From the NCBI GenBank assembly GCA_963838035.1, contig CAWIPM010000003.1, forward strand, positions 186,001-250,000: a DNA stretch of 64,000 nt, given 5' to 3'. The position numbers and the translations under genes were made by a program. The notes under the pieces are model-generated. The model was not told where the DNA came from and searched no databases. It saw only the letters and a list, made by a program, of their open reading frames with translations. Positions 26,682 through 35,186 of this stretch are shown here, piece after piece. The stretch comes from CAVVNN01 sp963838035 (lineage in GTDB: Bacteria > Actinomycetota > Thermoleophilia > Solirubrobacterales > 70-9). How positions within the stretch are numbered: the stretch's first letter is position 1; each line of letters starts with the position of its first letter.

Positions 26682-27545
26682 ATGAGCGGGGCCTGGCGAT
26701 GGCTGCGCGAGCACGCGGTCAACATCGTCGCCGGCTTGGTTGTCGTCTACCTGCTGATCCCGATCGCGGTCATCTTCCTTTTCTCCTTCAACAATCCCCA
26801 GGGCCGCTACAACTACACCTGGGTCGGCTTCACCTTCTACCACTGGGCACACGCCTTCAGCCGCCCCGAACTGACCGAAGCGCTCCTGACCAGCCTCAAG
26901 CTGGCGGTCCTTGCGACGGTGATCTCGACAATCGTGGGAACGATGATGGCCCTTGCGCTGGTCCGCCACCAGTTCTTCGGTCGGCGAATGGCGAACTTCC
27001 TGATCGTGATTCCGATGGCGACCCCGGAGGTCGTGATCGGCGCGGCACTGCTCTCCTTCTTCCTCATCCTCGGCACTCCCTCGCTCGGCTTCCAGACCCT
27101 GCTGATCGCTCACGTGATGTTCTGCATCAGCTTTGTCGTCGTGGTCGTGCGATCGCGGTTGATCGGATTCGACCGCAGCCTCGAGGAGGCGGCTCGGGAT
27201 CTCGGGGCGAGCTCGCTCCAGACCTTTCGCCTTGTCACCCTGCCCCTGATCGTGCCCGGCATCTTCGGCGCAGCGATGCTCGCCTTCGCACTCTCCATCG
27301 ACGACTTCGTAATCTCCAACTTCAACTCGGGAACGACCGTCACCTTCCCCCTCTACATCTTCGGCGCGGCCCAGCGCGGAATCCCCGTCGAAGTCAACGT
27401 GATCGCGATGATCCTGTTCGGGGTGACGGTCACCGCGATGGGCTTCACCGTCTGGCAACAGCGCCGTGCCGAGAAGATGGCTGCGGTCCGCCCGGAACAG
27501 GAGGCCCTGCCGCCTCAGCCCCGTCCCGCCGGCGCCGCCGCATGA
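26682..27545 (+). CDS. potC: Polyamine-type ABC transporter permease PotC
   Basis: 287 residues, six membrane segments, EAA loop in LEEAARDLGASSLQTFRLVT followed by LPLIVPGI, and the PotC-typical FALSIDDFVISNFNSG segment. It starts 16 bp after potB. Its TGA stop (27543-27545) abuts a perfect 24-bp inverted repeat. The last ~25 residues are Pro/Ala-rich and cytoplasmic. Confidence 0.92.
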   Translation: MSGAWRWLREHAVNIVAGLVVVYLLIPIAVIFLFSFNNPQGRYNYTWVGFTFYHWAHAFSRPELTEALLTSLKLAVLATVISTIVGTMMALALVRHQFFGRRMANFLIVIPMATPEVVIGAALLSFFLILGTPSLGFQTLLIAHVMFCISFVVVVVRSRLIGFDRSLEEAARDLGASSLQTFRLVTLPLIVPGIFGAAMLAFALSIDDFVISNFNSGTTVTFPLYIFGAAQRGIPVEVNVIAMILFGVTVTAMGFTVWQQRRAEKMAAVRPEQEALPPQPRPAGAAA

Positions 27546-27598
27546 CCGCCGATGGGCCGATAAGTCGCCCTCACGGCGACTTATCGGCCCATCGGCGG
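27546..27598. repeat. Perfect 24-bp inverted repeat with 5-nt loop after potC
   Basis: Left arm 27546-27569 and right arm 27575-27598 are exact reverse complements, separated by ctcac. The repeat begins at the base after the potC stop and ends 12 bases before the preferred GTG of the next gene. There is no downstream T run, so a classic intrinsic terminator is not certain. It may be an mRNA-stabilising stem-loop, an attenuator between transporter and dehydrogenase, or a mobile palindrome. Other in-window copies were not noticed. Confidence 0.9.
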
Positions 27599-27610
27599 GG
27601 AGGCGAGCCG

Positions 27611-29056
27611 GTGCGGCTGCCCAACTATGTGGACGGGATGTGGCGGGCGATCGACGGGGTCGAGACGCTCGACGACATCGACCCGGTGAGCGGGGAGGTG
27701 ACGGCTCTGGTGCCGCTCTCCGGCGCGGCGCAGGTGAGCGAGGCAGTGAAGGCAGCCCGGGCGGCGCAGCCCGGCTGGCGCGAGGTTCCGCCACAGCGGC
27801 GGGCGCGGGCGGTGCTGGCGCTGCGCAGAGAGCTGTTGCGCCGGCGCGAGGAGCTGGCCGCGCTGGTCACGGCCGACATGGGCAAGACGCTGGCCGACGC
27901 CGACGGCGAGGTCGGGCGCGGGCTCGAGTCGGTCGAGTCGGCGGCGGCGATCCCCCACCTGCTCAAGGGCGAGACGCTGGAGGGGGTCGCGGCCGGGGTC
28001 GACGTCGAAATGGTGCGCCAGCCCGTCGGGGTCGTCGCCGCGATCACCCCCTTCAACTTCCCGGCGATGATCCCGCTCTGGTTCCTGCCCTATGCGATCG
28101 CATGCGGCAACTCGTTCATCCTCAAGCCCTCCGAGAGCGACCCGCGACCGGCGGCGCTGATCGCCGAAGCGGTCGACGCGGTCGAGGAGATCCCGGCCGG
28201 CGTGGTCAACCTGGTGCACGGCGGGCGCGAGGCGGTGACGGCGCTGCTGGAGGACACCGGAGTTGACGCGATCTCCTTCGTCGGCCGGGCAGAGACGGCG
28301 CGGATCGTCGCCCAGGGAGCGGCGGCCACGGGCAAGCGGGTACAGGCGCTCGGCGGGGCCAAGAACTCGCTGGTGGTGATGCCGGACGCCGACCTCGCCC
28401 AGGCGGTGCCGGCGATCATGGGATCGGCGTTCGGCGCCGCGGGGCAGCGCTGCCTGGCGGGCTCGGTCTGCGTCGTCGTCGGCGAGGAGGCGAGGAGGAC
28501 CGAGGTGCGAGAGGCGCTGGTCTCGGCCGCGGCGGGGCTGGTGGTCGGCCCCGGCGGGGACCCCGCCACCGACGTCTGCCCGATGGTCTCGGCCGCTTCC
28601 CGGGAAAAGGTTGCCGAGGCGATCGGGCGCGCGGCGGCCGCAGGCGCCGAGCTGCTGCTCGACGGGCGCGGGGAGGAAGGGCCGGCGGGAACGCTGCTGG
28701 GCCCGACGATCGCCACGGCCCCCGACCGCGAGTCGGAGCTGGCCCGGGAGGAGCTGTTCGGCCCGCTGCTCGCGCTGGTCGATGCCCCCGACCTCGACTC
28801 GGCCCTCGACTTCCTCAACGGCTCCCGCTACGGCAATGCCGGCGCGATCTTCACCAGATCGGGCGAGGCGGCTCGCAGATACCGCTACAGCGCCGAGGCG
28901 GGGATGCTCGGCGTCAACGTCGGCGTCCCCGCTCCCGTCGCCTGGTTCCCCTTCGCAGGCTGGAAGGACTCATGCGACGGCGATCTCCACGCCAACGGGA
29001 CCGACGCAGTTGACTTCTACACCCACAAGAAGGTCATTACGAGCCGCTGGTATTAG
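27611..29056 (+). CDS. CoA-acylating (methyl)malonate-semialdehyde dehydrogenase-like
   Basis: 481 residues from GTG 27611, preferred because ggggagg lies 7 bases upstream and because the ATG at 27542 would place translation through the hairpin. The protein shows VRQPVGVVAAITPFNFPAMI and LPYAIACGNSFILKPSE, the MmsA/IolA pattern. The catalytic Cys is in AAGQRCLAGSV, and FAGWKDSCDGDLHANG is near the C-terminus. MmsA enzymes convert malonate or methylmalonate semialdehyde to acetyl- or propionyl-CoA. With the omega-aminotransferase, a beta-alanine route is plausible. Its stop overlaps the convergent oxidoreductase stop by two bases. Confidence 0.87.
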   Translation: MRLPNYVDGMWRAIDGVETLDDIDPVSGEVTALVPLSGAAQVSEAVKAARAAQPGWREVPPQRRARAVLALRRELLRRREELAALVTADMGKTLADADGEVGRGLESVESAAAIPHLLKGETLEGVAAGVDVEMVRQPVGVVAAITPFNFPAMIPLWFLPYAIACGNSFILKPSESDPRPAALIAEAVDAVEEIPAGVVNLVHGGREAVTALLEDTGVDAISFVGRAETARIVAQGAAATGKRVQALGGAKNSLVVMPDADLAQAVPAIMGSAFGAAGQRCLAGSVCVVVGEEARRTEVREALVSAAAGLVVGPGGDPATDVCPMVSAASREKVAEAIGRAAAAGAELLLDGRGEEGPAGTLLGPTIATAPDRESELAREELFGPLLALVDAPDLDSALDFLNGSRYGNAGAIFTRSGEAARRYRYSAEAGMLGVNVGVPAPVAWFPFAGWKDSCDGDLHANGTDAVDFYTHKKVITSRWY

Positions 29057-30450
29057 CGGCCGATGTGGAAGCCGATCAGGTCGGGCACGCGAGCTATTGC
29101 TGAGGCGATTCTGCCGGGAGAGCGGCCGTCCAGCTCGGCCTCCTCCTTGCGGAGGATGCCCTGGCGGATCGTTTCGCCGCCGAGCCAGTGGAAGGGCTCG
29201 GGAGGGACGCGCGGGGGCGAGGGGTCGACGAAGGGGAGGCGGGAGGGCGCGTCGCGGCGATCGAGGGCGAGGGAGGCGAGCGCGCGGCCGACCATGTTGG
29301 AGGGCCCGACGCCGTTCCCGGTGTAGCCCGCGGCGGCGAACGCGCGGCCGCCATGGAGCGGCACGACCATCGGGAGATGTGTCGGCGAGGCGTCGATCGG
29401 GCCGCCCCAGGCGTGGGTGAGCCGGCGGCCGGCGACGCCGGGGAAGTAGTTCTCCAAATGAGCCGCGGTGAGGGCGATCACCTCGGCGTCGATCTCGGTC
29501 CTGCCGGCGAGGCGCGCGCCCATTGCGATCCTGCCCCCGCCCCAGCCAAAGGCAATCCTGCCGTCGGGAGTGGTGCGGAAGTAGTCGATCAGGGCGCGAC
29601 TGTCGGTGATGCACTCGCCGCCGGTCCAGCCGATCTCCTCGAGCAGGTCAGGGACCGGCTCGGTGAGGACGATGTGGGAGGAGGCGACGGTGAGGCTGCT
29701 GCGCAGCGGGCCCCGCGGCGCCTTCGCCGCCGCTCCCACAGCGAGCACGGCGGCGGTCGCCCGGACCGTTCCGCCCGGCGCCCGGGCCTCGACGCCTCGC
29801 GGCGAGGAGGCCAGGTGGGTCACCGGCGAGAACTCGCACACCTCGACCCCGCGGGCGCGCAGCCGCTCACGCAGGCCACGCGCAAGCCGCGCCGGCTGCA
29901 CGGTCGCAGCGTCGGGGTAGAAGGCGGCGCCGCGGAAGGCGGGAGAGGCGCAGCGCTCGGCCACCTCCGCCGGGGAGAGCTCATGGATCGCGTCGAGGGC
30001 TCCCAACTCGCGGCAGGCAGCGAGGGCCTCGGCCCACGCGCCATCGTGGGCGGGCGCCGTGGAGACCTGGAGGTAGCCGGCGTGGCGGAACCAGGCGTCG
30101 ACCTCCTCCTCCGCGCAGAACTCGCCGATTCCGGCGACCGCCGCCTCGGCGGCGCGGGCAACGGCAAGCGCCCCGGCGTCGCCCCAGCGCCCGCGCATGT
30201 TCGGCAGCGAGAACCACATCACGTTGCAGAAGCCGCCGTTGCGCCCGCTCGGCCCTTCCCCGCAGCCGCCCGCCTCAAGCAGCATCACCCGTGCCTCCGG
30301 CTCCAGCGCCTTCAAGTGCCAGGCCGCCCACATCCCGGTGAACCCGCCGCCGACCACGACCACGTCGGCGGTGCGCTCGCCCTCCAGCGCCGGGGCGGGA
30401 AACCCCGCCCCCGCCTCCTCCAGCCAGTAGCCGTGGCGGGTGTGCTTCAT
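29053..30450 (-). CDS. FAD-dependent amine/amino-acid oxidoreductase (PuuB/DadA-like)
   Basis: 465 residues. N-terminal Rossmann FAD-binding motif is VVVGGGFTGMWAAWHL, followed by LLEAGGCGEGPSGRNGG, the GxSGRNGG pattern of gamma-glutamylputrescine oxidase-like enzymes. The C-terminal FAD segment is FAAAGYTGNGVGPSNMVG. DAO-family proteins of this type oxidise amines to aldehyde, ammonia and peroxide. In context, it may act on a polyamine or its glutamylated form; no gamma-glutamylputrescine synthetase is in the window. It is convergent with the MmsA-like gene and divergent from the enolase-like gene (35 bp). Confidence 0.86.
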   Translation of the reverse strand: MKHTRHGYWLEEAGAGFPAPALEGERTADVVVVGGGFTGMWAAWHLKALEPEARVMLLEAGGCGEGPSGRNGGFCNVMWFSLPNMRGRWGDAGALAVARAAEAAVAGIGEFCAEEEVDAWFRHAGYLQVSTAPAHDGAWAEALAACRELGALDAIHELSPAEVAERCASPAFRGAAFYPDAATVQPARLARGLRERLRARGVEVCEFSPVTHLASSPRGVEARAPGGTVRATAAVLAVGAAAKAPRGPLRSSLTVASSHIVLTEPVPDLLEEIGWTGGECITDSRALIDYFRTTPDGRIAFGWGGGRIAMGARLAGRTEIDAEVIALTAAHLENYFPGVAGRRLTHAWGGPIDASPTHLPMVVPLHGGRAFAAAGYTGNGVGPSNMVGRALASLALDRRDAPSRLPFVDPSPPRVPPEPFHWLGGETIRQGILRKEEAELDGRSPGRIASAIARVPDLIGFHIGR

Positions 30451-30485
30451 CGATGCGAGTGTGGCAGGACGCTAGGCTCACCGCG

Positions 30486-31559
30486 ATGGCCACCTTCGAC
30501 CGCATTGCCGCGCTGCCATTGGCGGTGGAGGAGTGCGAGTTCGAGGGGCTCTCGTTCACCTCTGGAAGCTTCGAACGCCTGACCACGGTGGTCAAGCTGC
30601 GCGGGGGCGGTCACGAGGGGGTGGGTGAGGACGTCACCTACGACGCTCTCGACCACATCGCCCAGCAGGGTGCCGGGGCGCCGGCGGGTCTGGCGGGGAG
30701 CTTCGGCGGCTTCGCCGAGTTCTCCGAGCTCCTCGACGGCATCGACCTCTTCCCCGCCTCGCCGCCCGAGCGCGACGTCTCACGCGAGTACCGGCGCTGG
30801 GCTTTCGAGTCTGCCGGCCTCGACCTGGCGCTGCGCCAGGCGGGCACCAGCCTTGCCGCCGCCCTCGACCGCGAGCCGCGGCCGCTCAACTTCGTCTCCT
30901 CGATGCGCCTCGCCTCCGCTGAGGAGGAGCGCTCCTCGGTCGATCCCCTGCTCGCCCGCCTCGCCGCCTACCCCACCCTGCGCTTCAAGCTCGACCCGAC
31001 CAACGACTGGGACGACGAGCTGATCGCCGCCCTGGCTCAGACCGGCGCGGTCGACTCGCTCGACCTGAAGGGCTTCTACAGTGGGACCCCAGTCGACGTC
31101 GAGACCGACCCGGAGCTATACGCAAAGCTGATCGAGGCTTTCCCCCACGCCTGGCTCGAGGATCCCGACGTCAACGAGGAGACCAGGCCTCTGCTCGACC
31201 CGGTCGCCGCGCGGGTCACCTGGGACGCGCCGATCCACTCGGTCGCCGACATCGAGTCGATGCCCTGGGTGCCGCAGATGGTCAACATCAAGCCGTCGCG
31301 CTTCGGCGCCGTCAGCACCCTGCTGAAGGCCTATGACTACTGCGACGCGCACGGGATCGGCGCCTACGGAGGTGGCCAGACCGAGCTTGGCCCTGGCCGC
31401 GGCCAGATCCAGTACCTCGCCTCGATCTTCCACCCCGATACTCCCAACGACGTCGCCCCGAGCGGCTACAACGACCCGGAGCAGGCGACCAGGGCCGGCC
31501 TTCCCTCCAGCCCTCTGGAGCCACGGCTTGCGGCAACCGGCTTTCGCTGGGCTGGGTAA
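30486..31559 (+). CDS. Enolase-superfamily protein (mandelate-racemase/MLE-like)
   Basis: 357 residues from ATG 30486. The C-terminal barrel shows the metal-ligand pattern of the superfamily: RFKLDPTNDW, then AWLEDPDVNEE, TWDAPIHS, and the KPSRFG lysine region, ending with IGAYGGGQTELGPGRG. The N-terminal capping domain is weakly conserved. Members epimerise or dehydrate acid sugars, dipeptides or muconates; the substrate cannot be assigned here. It precedes ferritin by 9 bp, probably co-transcribed. Confidence 0.72.
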   Translation: MATFDRIAALPLAVEECEFEGLSFTSGSFERLTTVVKLRGGGHEGVGEDVTYDALDHIAQQGAGAPAGLAGSFGGFAEFSELLDGIDLFPASPPERDVSREYRRWAFESAGLDLALRQAGTSLAAALDREPRPLNFVSSMRLASAEEERSSVDPLLARLAAYPTLRFKLDPTNDWDDELIAALAQTGAVDSLDLKGFYSGTPVDVETDPELYAKLIEAFPHAWLEDPDVNEETRPLLDPVAARVTWDAPIHSVADIESMPWVPQMVNIKPSRFGAVSTLLKAYDYCDAHGIGAYGGGQTELGPGRGQIQYLASIFHPDTPNDVAPSGYNDPEQATRAGLPSSPLEPRLAATGFRWAG

Positions 31560-31568
31560 GGTGGGGAA

Positions 31569-32096
31569 ATGAGCAACTTCGCCACGACCCTCAACGAGCA
31601 GGTCGCCTCCGAGTTCTCCGCGCAGCAGCAGTACATCGCGATCGCCGTCCACTACGACGCCGAGACGCTGCCGCAACTGGCCACCTTCTTCTACCGCCAG
31701 GCGGTTGAGGAGCGCAACCACGCGATGATGATCACCCAGTACCTGCTCGACGCCGGACACCCGATCGAGGTGCCGGGTGTCGAGGCGCCGCAGAGCAGCT
31801 TCTCCGACACAGTCGCCCCCGTGCAGCTCGCGCTCGAACAGGAGAGGCGGGTCAGCGAGCAGATTGCCAACCTGGCACGGCTGGCGCGCGAGGAGGGCGA
31901 CTACCAGGGCGAGCAGTTCATGGGCTGGTTCATCAAGGAGCAGGTCGAGGAGGTCTCCAGCATGTCGGCGCTGCTGAAGATCGTCGAGCGGGCGAAGGAC
32001 AACCCGCTGCTGGCCGAGGAGTACCTGGCCCGCGAGAAGGTCGGCGAAGAGGGTGTCGACCCCACCGCCCCGGCGGCCGCCGGCGGCGCGCTTTAG
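31569..32096 (+). CDS. Ferritin-like iron-storage protein
   Basis: 175 residues in a four-helix ferritin fold. Ferroxidase residues are seen as Glu in NEQVASEFSAQQQYI, the ExxH motif in AVEERNHAMMITQYLL, and Glu/Gln in KEQVEEVSSMSALL. The Ala/Gly-rich tail is variable. It should form a 24-mer that oxidises and stores iron, resembling actinobacterial BfrB. A ggggaaATG start follows the enolase-like gene closely. Confidence 0.92.
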   Translation: MSNFATTLNEQVASEFSAQQQYIAIAVHYDAETLPQLATFFYRQAVEERNHAMMITQYLLDAGHPIEVPGVEAPQSSFSDTVAPVQLALEQERRVSEQIANLARLAREEGDYQGEQFMGWFIKEQVEEVSSMSALLKIVERAKDNPLLAEEYLAREKVGEEGVDPTAPAAAGGAL

Positions 32097-32112
32097 GGCG
32101 AGGCCTCCTCTC

Positions 32113-32904
32113 CTACCCCAGCCAGCCTGCCCGTTTGCGCATGCCGGTGATCCGACGGTACTCGGCGATGTCCTCGCGCAGGGTGGCGGGCGCAGGAGCG
32201 GGCAGGAACCGGGTCGGCAGCGGCGACTCCGTGACCGCCCCATCGCGGCAGACGACCCGGTAGGCGCGCGCCCCGCGGCGGGCGGTGATCGCCGAGGGCG
32301 CACGGTCGCCTTCCCAGATCAGGCCGGCGTAGTCGTCGAGCCCGTAGCCACCCGGCATGCCGTCGCCGACCGCGTCGAGGTAGGCGGTGCGGCGCTCGGG
32401 CTCGTTGTTGTAGTGGACGCAGAGGCTGCCGCCGACCAAGCCGAGGCCGGCGGCGGGGCGGGGACGCCCGGATGATTTGGTGATCCCGGCCTCGAACCAG
32501 CACATCGCCCCGGCGCTCTGGCCGGCGAGGACAACCCCCTGGCGCCAGGCGAGACTGAGGATCGCGCCGATGTCGTGCGCCTCCCACACCGCGAGCAGGT
32601 TGACCATGCTGCCCCCGCCGACATAGACCAGGTCCTGGGCGAGGAGGTGGTCGCGCAGTGCCATCGGGCGGCGGCCGAGTCGAAACAGCGAGAGGTCGGA
32701 GGGCTCGCAGGGGCGCTCCCCGAAGGCTGCGTAGAAGCGCCCGATCTGCTCGGAGGTGTCGCCGCTGGCCGTGGGGAGGAGGCAGATGCGCGGCCGGCCC
32801 CCCGCCCTCTCGGTCGCCATCCGCAGCATCAGCTCGCAGACGGCCCGGTCGGGTGGGCGCGCGGTGAAGTCGTGGCCCCCGAGGGCGAGGATCCGCGAGA
32901 CCAT
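32113..32904 (-). CDS. Peptidase S51 (dipeptidase E/cyanophycinase-like), copy 1
   Basis: 263 residues. Rossmann-like S51 fold with ILALGGHDF at the start, ICLLPTASGD, YVGGGSMVNLLAVWEAH and the nucleophile elbow GQSAGAMCWF, whose Ser is the catalytic residue. The family cleaves Asp-X dipeptides or cyanophycin. It is downstream of, and overlaps by one base, a paralogue of similar length. Convergent with ferritin across 16 bp. Confidence 0.87.
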   Translation of the reverse strand: MVSRILALGGHDFTARPPDRAVCELMLRMATERAGGRPRICLLPTASGDTSEQIGRFYAAFGERPCEPSDLSLFRLGRRPMALRDHLLAQDLVYVGGGSMVNLLAVWEAHDIGAILSLAWRQGVVLAGQSAGAMCWFEAGITKSSGRPRPAAGLGLVGGSLCVHYNNEPERRTAYLDAVGDGMPGGYGLDDYAGLIWEGDRAPSAITARRGARAYRVVCRDGAVTESPLPTRFLPAPAPATLREDIAEYRRITGMRKRAGWLG

Positions 32905-33668
32905 CAGGCCGCTACCGCGCCCGATGGCGCCGGCGCAACCGCGACCGCGCCGGTCTCGCCGAGAAAGCTGGTTGCGATCCTCGTCTCCACCACCCGCTTC
33001 CCCCTGGCGCAGACCCGGTAGCCGCGGGCCTTGCGGCGGGAGGCGACCACCCGTGCCAGCTCGGTGCCGGTGAAGTGCAACGCGGCGCCATCCTCGGCCG
33101 CGTAGCCGGCGAGCATCCCGTCCGCGAGGAAGCCGTGGTAGGCGTGGCGGCGGCTCGAGCCGCGCTCGTAATGGACACAGTTGCTGAACGGGAGCAGGCC
33201 AAGCCCCTCCACCCGCCGTGGCTCGCCGTGGAACCCGCTCACCCCCTCCGAGAACCAGCAGAGCGAGCCGGCCGAGAGGCCGCAGAGGATCACTCCGGCC
33301 TCCCAGGCGTCACGCAGGATCACGTCGATCCCGTGCGCGCGCCAGACACCGAGCAGGCTGACCACGCTGCCGCCGCCTACGTAGATCAGGTCCTGAGAGA
33401 GCAGGTGATGGCGCAGGTCGGTCGGCCCCTGCTCGCGACGGAAGAGGGAGATGTGGCTGGCCTCGCAGCGGTCGGCGGAGAAGGCCCGGTAGAAGCGGAC
33501 GATGTAGTGGTCGGCGTCGCCGCTGGCCGAGGGCAGGAAGCAGACGCGCGGCCGCTGCGCGCCGGCGAGGCCGAGGACGTAGTCGTCGAGGAGCGGGTTG
33601 CCGGACTCCATCGAGAACCCGCCGCCGCCGAAAGCGACGATCTGACGGGGTGCGGTCTCCATCTGCAA
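32904..33668 (-). CDS. Peptidase S51 (dipeptidase E/cyanophycinase-like), copy 2
   Basis: 254 residues (or 252 from the internal ATG, METAPRQIVAFGGGG). It shares the fold and order of the downstream copy: VCFLPSASGDADHY, YVGGGSVVSLLGVWRAHG, and the nucleophile motif CGLSAGSLCWFSEG. The stop of this gene and the start of copy 1 share one base (TGATG), indicating translational coupling. The two differ widely in sequence, so the duplication is old or each is an independent family member. Confidence 0.87.
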   Translation of the reverse strand: MQMETAPRQIVAFGGGGFSMESGNPLLDDYVLGLAGAQRPRVCFLPSASGDADHYIVRFYRAFSADRCEASHISLFRREQGPTDLRHHLLSQDLIYVGGGSVVSLLGVWRAHGIDVILRDAWEAGVILCGLSAGSLCWFSEGVSGFHGEPRRVEGLGLLPFSNCVHYERGSSRRHAYHGFLADGMLAGYAAEDGAALHFTGTELARVVASRRKARGYRVCARGKRVVETRIATSFLGETGAVAVAPAPSGAVAA

Positions 33669-33767
33669 ATGGTGGCCGCGAGGGATCGAAGCGCGCTTAT
33701 CCAGCGGTCCGAAGTTCGGTCGGGTCCGCTCGCCCGCATGTACAGTGCCCGGCCGTCGAGAGGGCCC

Positions 33768-34265
33768 CTACCTGCGCGAGTAGGCGCGACGCAGCTTGTT
33801 GCGGGCCCGGTGAAGCCTCACCTTGACCGTGCCCTCCGGCATGTCCAGCCTGCGCGCGATCGCCGCCTGGGTCAGGTCCTCGCCGTAGCGCAGCCGCAGC
33901 AGCAGGCGCTCCCTCTCGCTGAGCCGGGCGAGGGCGGCGTGGAGATCGGCGACCTCGACCATGGCGGCCACCCGCTCATCGTCTGCGCCCTGCCCCAGCT
34001 CGACTGTCTCCGTCGGGACCGGCCGCACGCGAGCGTGCTGGCGGAAGGCCTCGTTGCGGACGATCGCAGCCAGCCACTCGTTGCGGCGAGCAGGGTCCTT
34101 GAGCGTGCAGCGCCGTCGCCAGGCACGGAGCAGCGCGTCCTGAGCGATGTCCTCTGCCTCACCCGGATTGCTCGCGTAGCGATAGGCCAGACGAAGGCAA
34201 ACTCTGCGCGCCTCGCCCCACTCCCAGCCGTCCTCGGATGAACCCTGGGCTGCCGGAGCGTCCAT
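33768..34265 (-). CDS. ECF-type RNA polymerase sigma factor
   Basis: 165 residues. Region 2 spans about 20-95 with AEDIAQDALLRAWRRR (core-binding and -10 recognition). Region 4 (about 105-155) has LSERERLLLRLRYGEDLTQAAIA in parts and a helix-turn-helix ending EGTVKVRLHRARNKLRR. No anti-sigma factor is adjacent in the operon direction. It is divergent from the methyltransferase across an AT-rich spacer. Confidence 0.93.
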   Translation of the reverse strand: MDAPAAQGSSEDGWEWGEARRVCLRLAYRYASNPGEAEDIAQDALLRAWRRRCTLKDPARRNEWLAAIVRNEAFRQHARVRPVPTETVELGQGADDERVAAMVEVADLHAALARLSERERLLLRLRYGEDLTQAAIARRLDMPEGTVKVRLHRARNKLRRAYSRR

Positions 34266-34329
34266 CGTTCGACAGTACTCAGTTGCCTGTTGACCAGGTT
34301 ATCTTTATTGCCGAAACTATTTTGAGTAT
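34266..34329. promoter_or_regulatory. AT-rich divergent promoter region of sigma factor and methyltransferase
   Basis: This 64-bp segment is strikingly AT-rich for the window. It contains an inverted pair TACTCA (34276-34281) and TGAGTA (34323-34328), and TTGACC at 34290-34295. No convincing -35/-10 pair with normal spacing was found. It probably holds promoters for both flanking genes, possibly autoregulated. Confidence 0.4.
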
Positions 34330-35151
34330 TTGCACGGTCTCATTCCCGTGGAGACCGCGCTGCGAACCGACCCAAAGCCGCGTTGGGCCGAGCTCGCCTA
34401 CGAGGCGATCGCGCCGGTCTACGACGAGTTCACCGCCCACCACGACTACGAGCTGTGGCTTGGCAAGCTGCTGCCGGAGCTGCGCCGCCACGGGTTGAGC
34501 GGCAACCATCTGCTCGACGTCGGCTGCGGCACCGGCAAGAGCTTCATCCCGATGCTGGAGCGGGGCTGGGAGGTGACCGCGTGCGACATCTCCGCGGCGA
34601 TGGTCGAGCTGGCGGGGTCCAAGGTCGGCGACGCCGCCGACCTCTCGGTGGCCGACATGCGCGAGCTGCCCCGGATGGGGCAGTTCGACCTCGTCTGGGC
34701 GCTCGACGACGCGGTCAACTACCTGCTGGACACCGACGAGCTGGTGGCCGCGATGAGCTGCATGGCCCGCAACCTTGCCCCCGGCGGGCTCCTGCTGTTC
34801 GACCTCAACACGCTGCAGGCCTACCGCACCTTCTTCGCCGGGTCGATGACCGTCGAGGCCGGAGGCCGCCGCCTGATCTGGCGCGGCCGCGCCACCCCTC
34901 GGCAGCCACCGGGCTCGATCTCGGAGGCGAGCTTCGAGGCCGAGCTGCTCGACTCCGCCGCCGAGGCCCCCGCGGTGGTCGCCCGGCTGCACCGCCAGCG
35001 CCACTTCCCCGAAAGGGAGGTGCTGGACGCGCTCGCCGCCGCCGGCCTCGAGTGCCTCGACGTCTTCGGCCACGGCTACGACGTCGTCCTCGAGCAGCCG
35101 CTCGAGGACCTGCGCCACACCAAGGGGATCTACATCGCCCGAGGCGTCTGA
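34330..35151 (+). CDS. Class I SAM-dependent methyltransferase
   Basis: 273 residues if started at TTG 34330; a GTG at 34348 is an alternative, and neither has a clear ribosome-binding site. The SAM-binding core shows HLLDVGCGTGKSFIPML (motif I), VTACDISAAMVELA (acidic residue of strand 2), FDLVWALDDAVNYLL and GGLLLFDLNTL. Substrate is unknown. It is followed after 35 bp by an epimerase in the same direction. Confidence 0.85.
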   Translation: MHGLIPVETALRTDPKPRWAELAYEAIAPVYDEFTAHHDYELWLGKLLPELRRHGLSGNHLLDVGCGTGKSFIPMLERGWEVTACDISAAMVELAGSKVGDAADLSVADMRELPRMGQFDLVWALDDAVNYLLDTDELVAAMSCMARNLAPGGLLLFDLNTLQAYRTFFAGSMTVEAGGRRLIWRGRATPRQPPGSISEASFEAELLDSAAEAPAVVARLHRQRHFPEREVLDALAAAGLECLDVFGHGYDVVLEQPLEDLRHTKGIYIARGV

Positions 35152-35186
35152 GACGCGGGCGGCTCATCTGCCGCGATAATCGTCTC

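Noticed and set aside
26675..27541. Rightward frame joined to the MmsA-like dehydrogenase across potC
   Set aside because: It reads potC in the wrong frame and passes through the palindrome.
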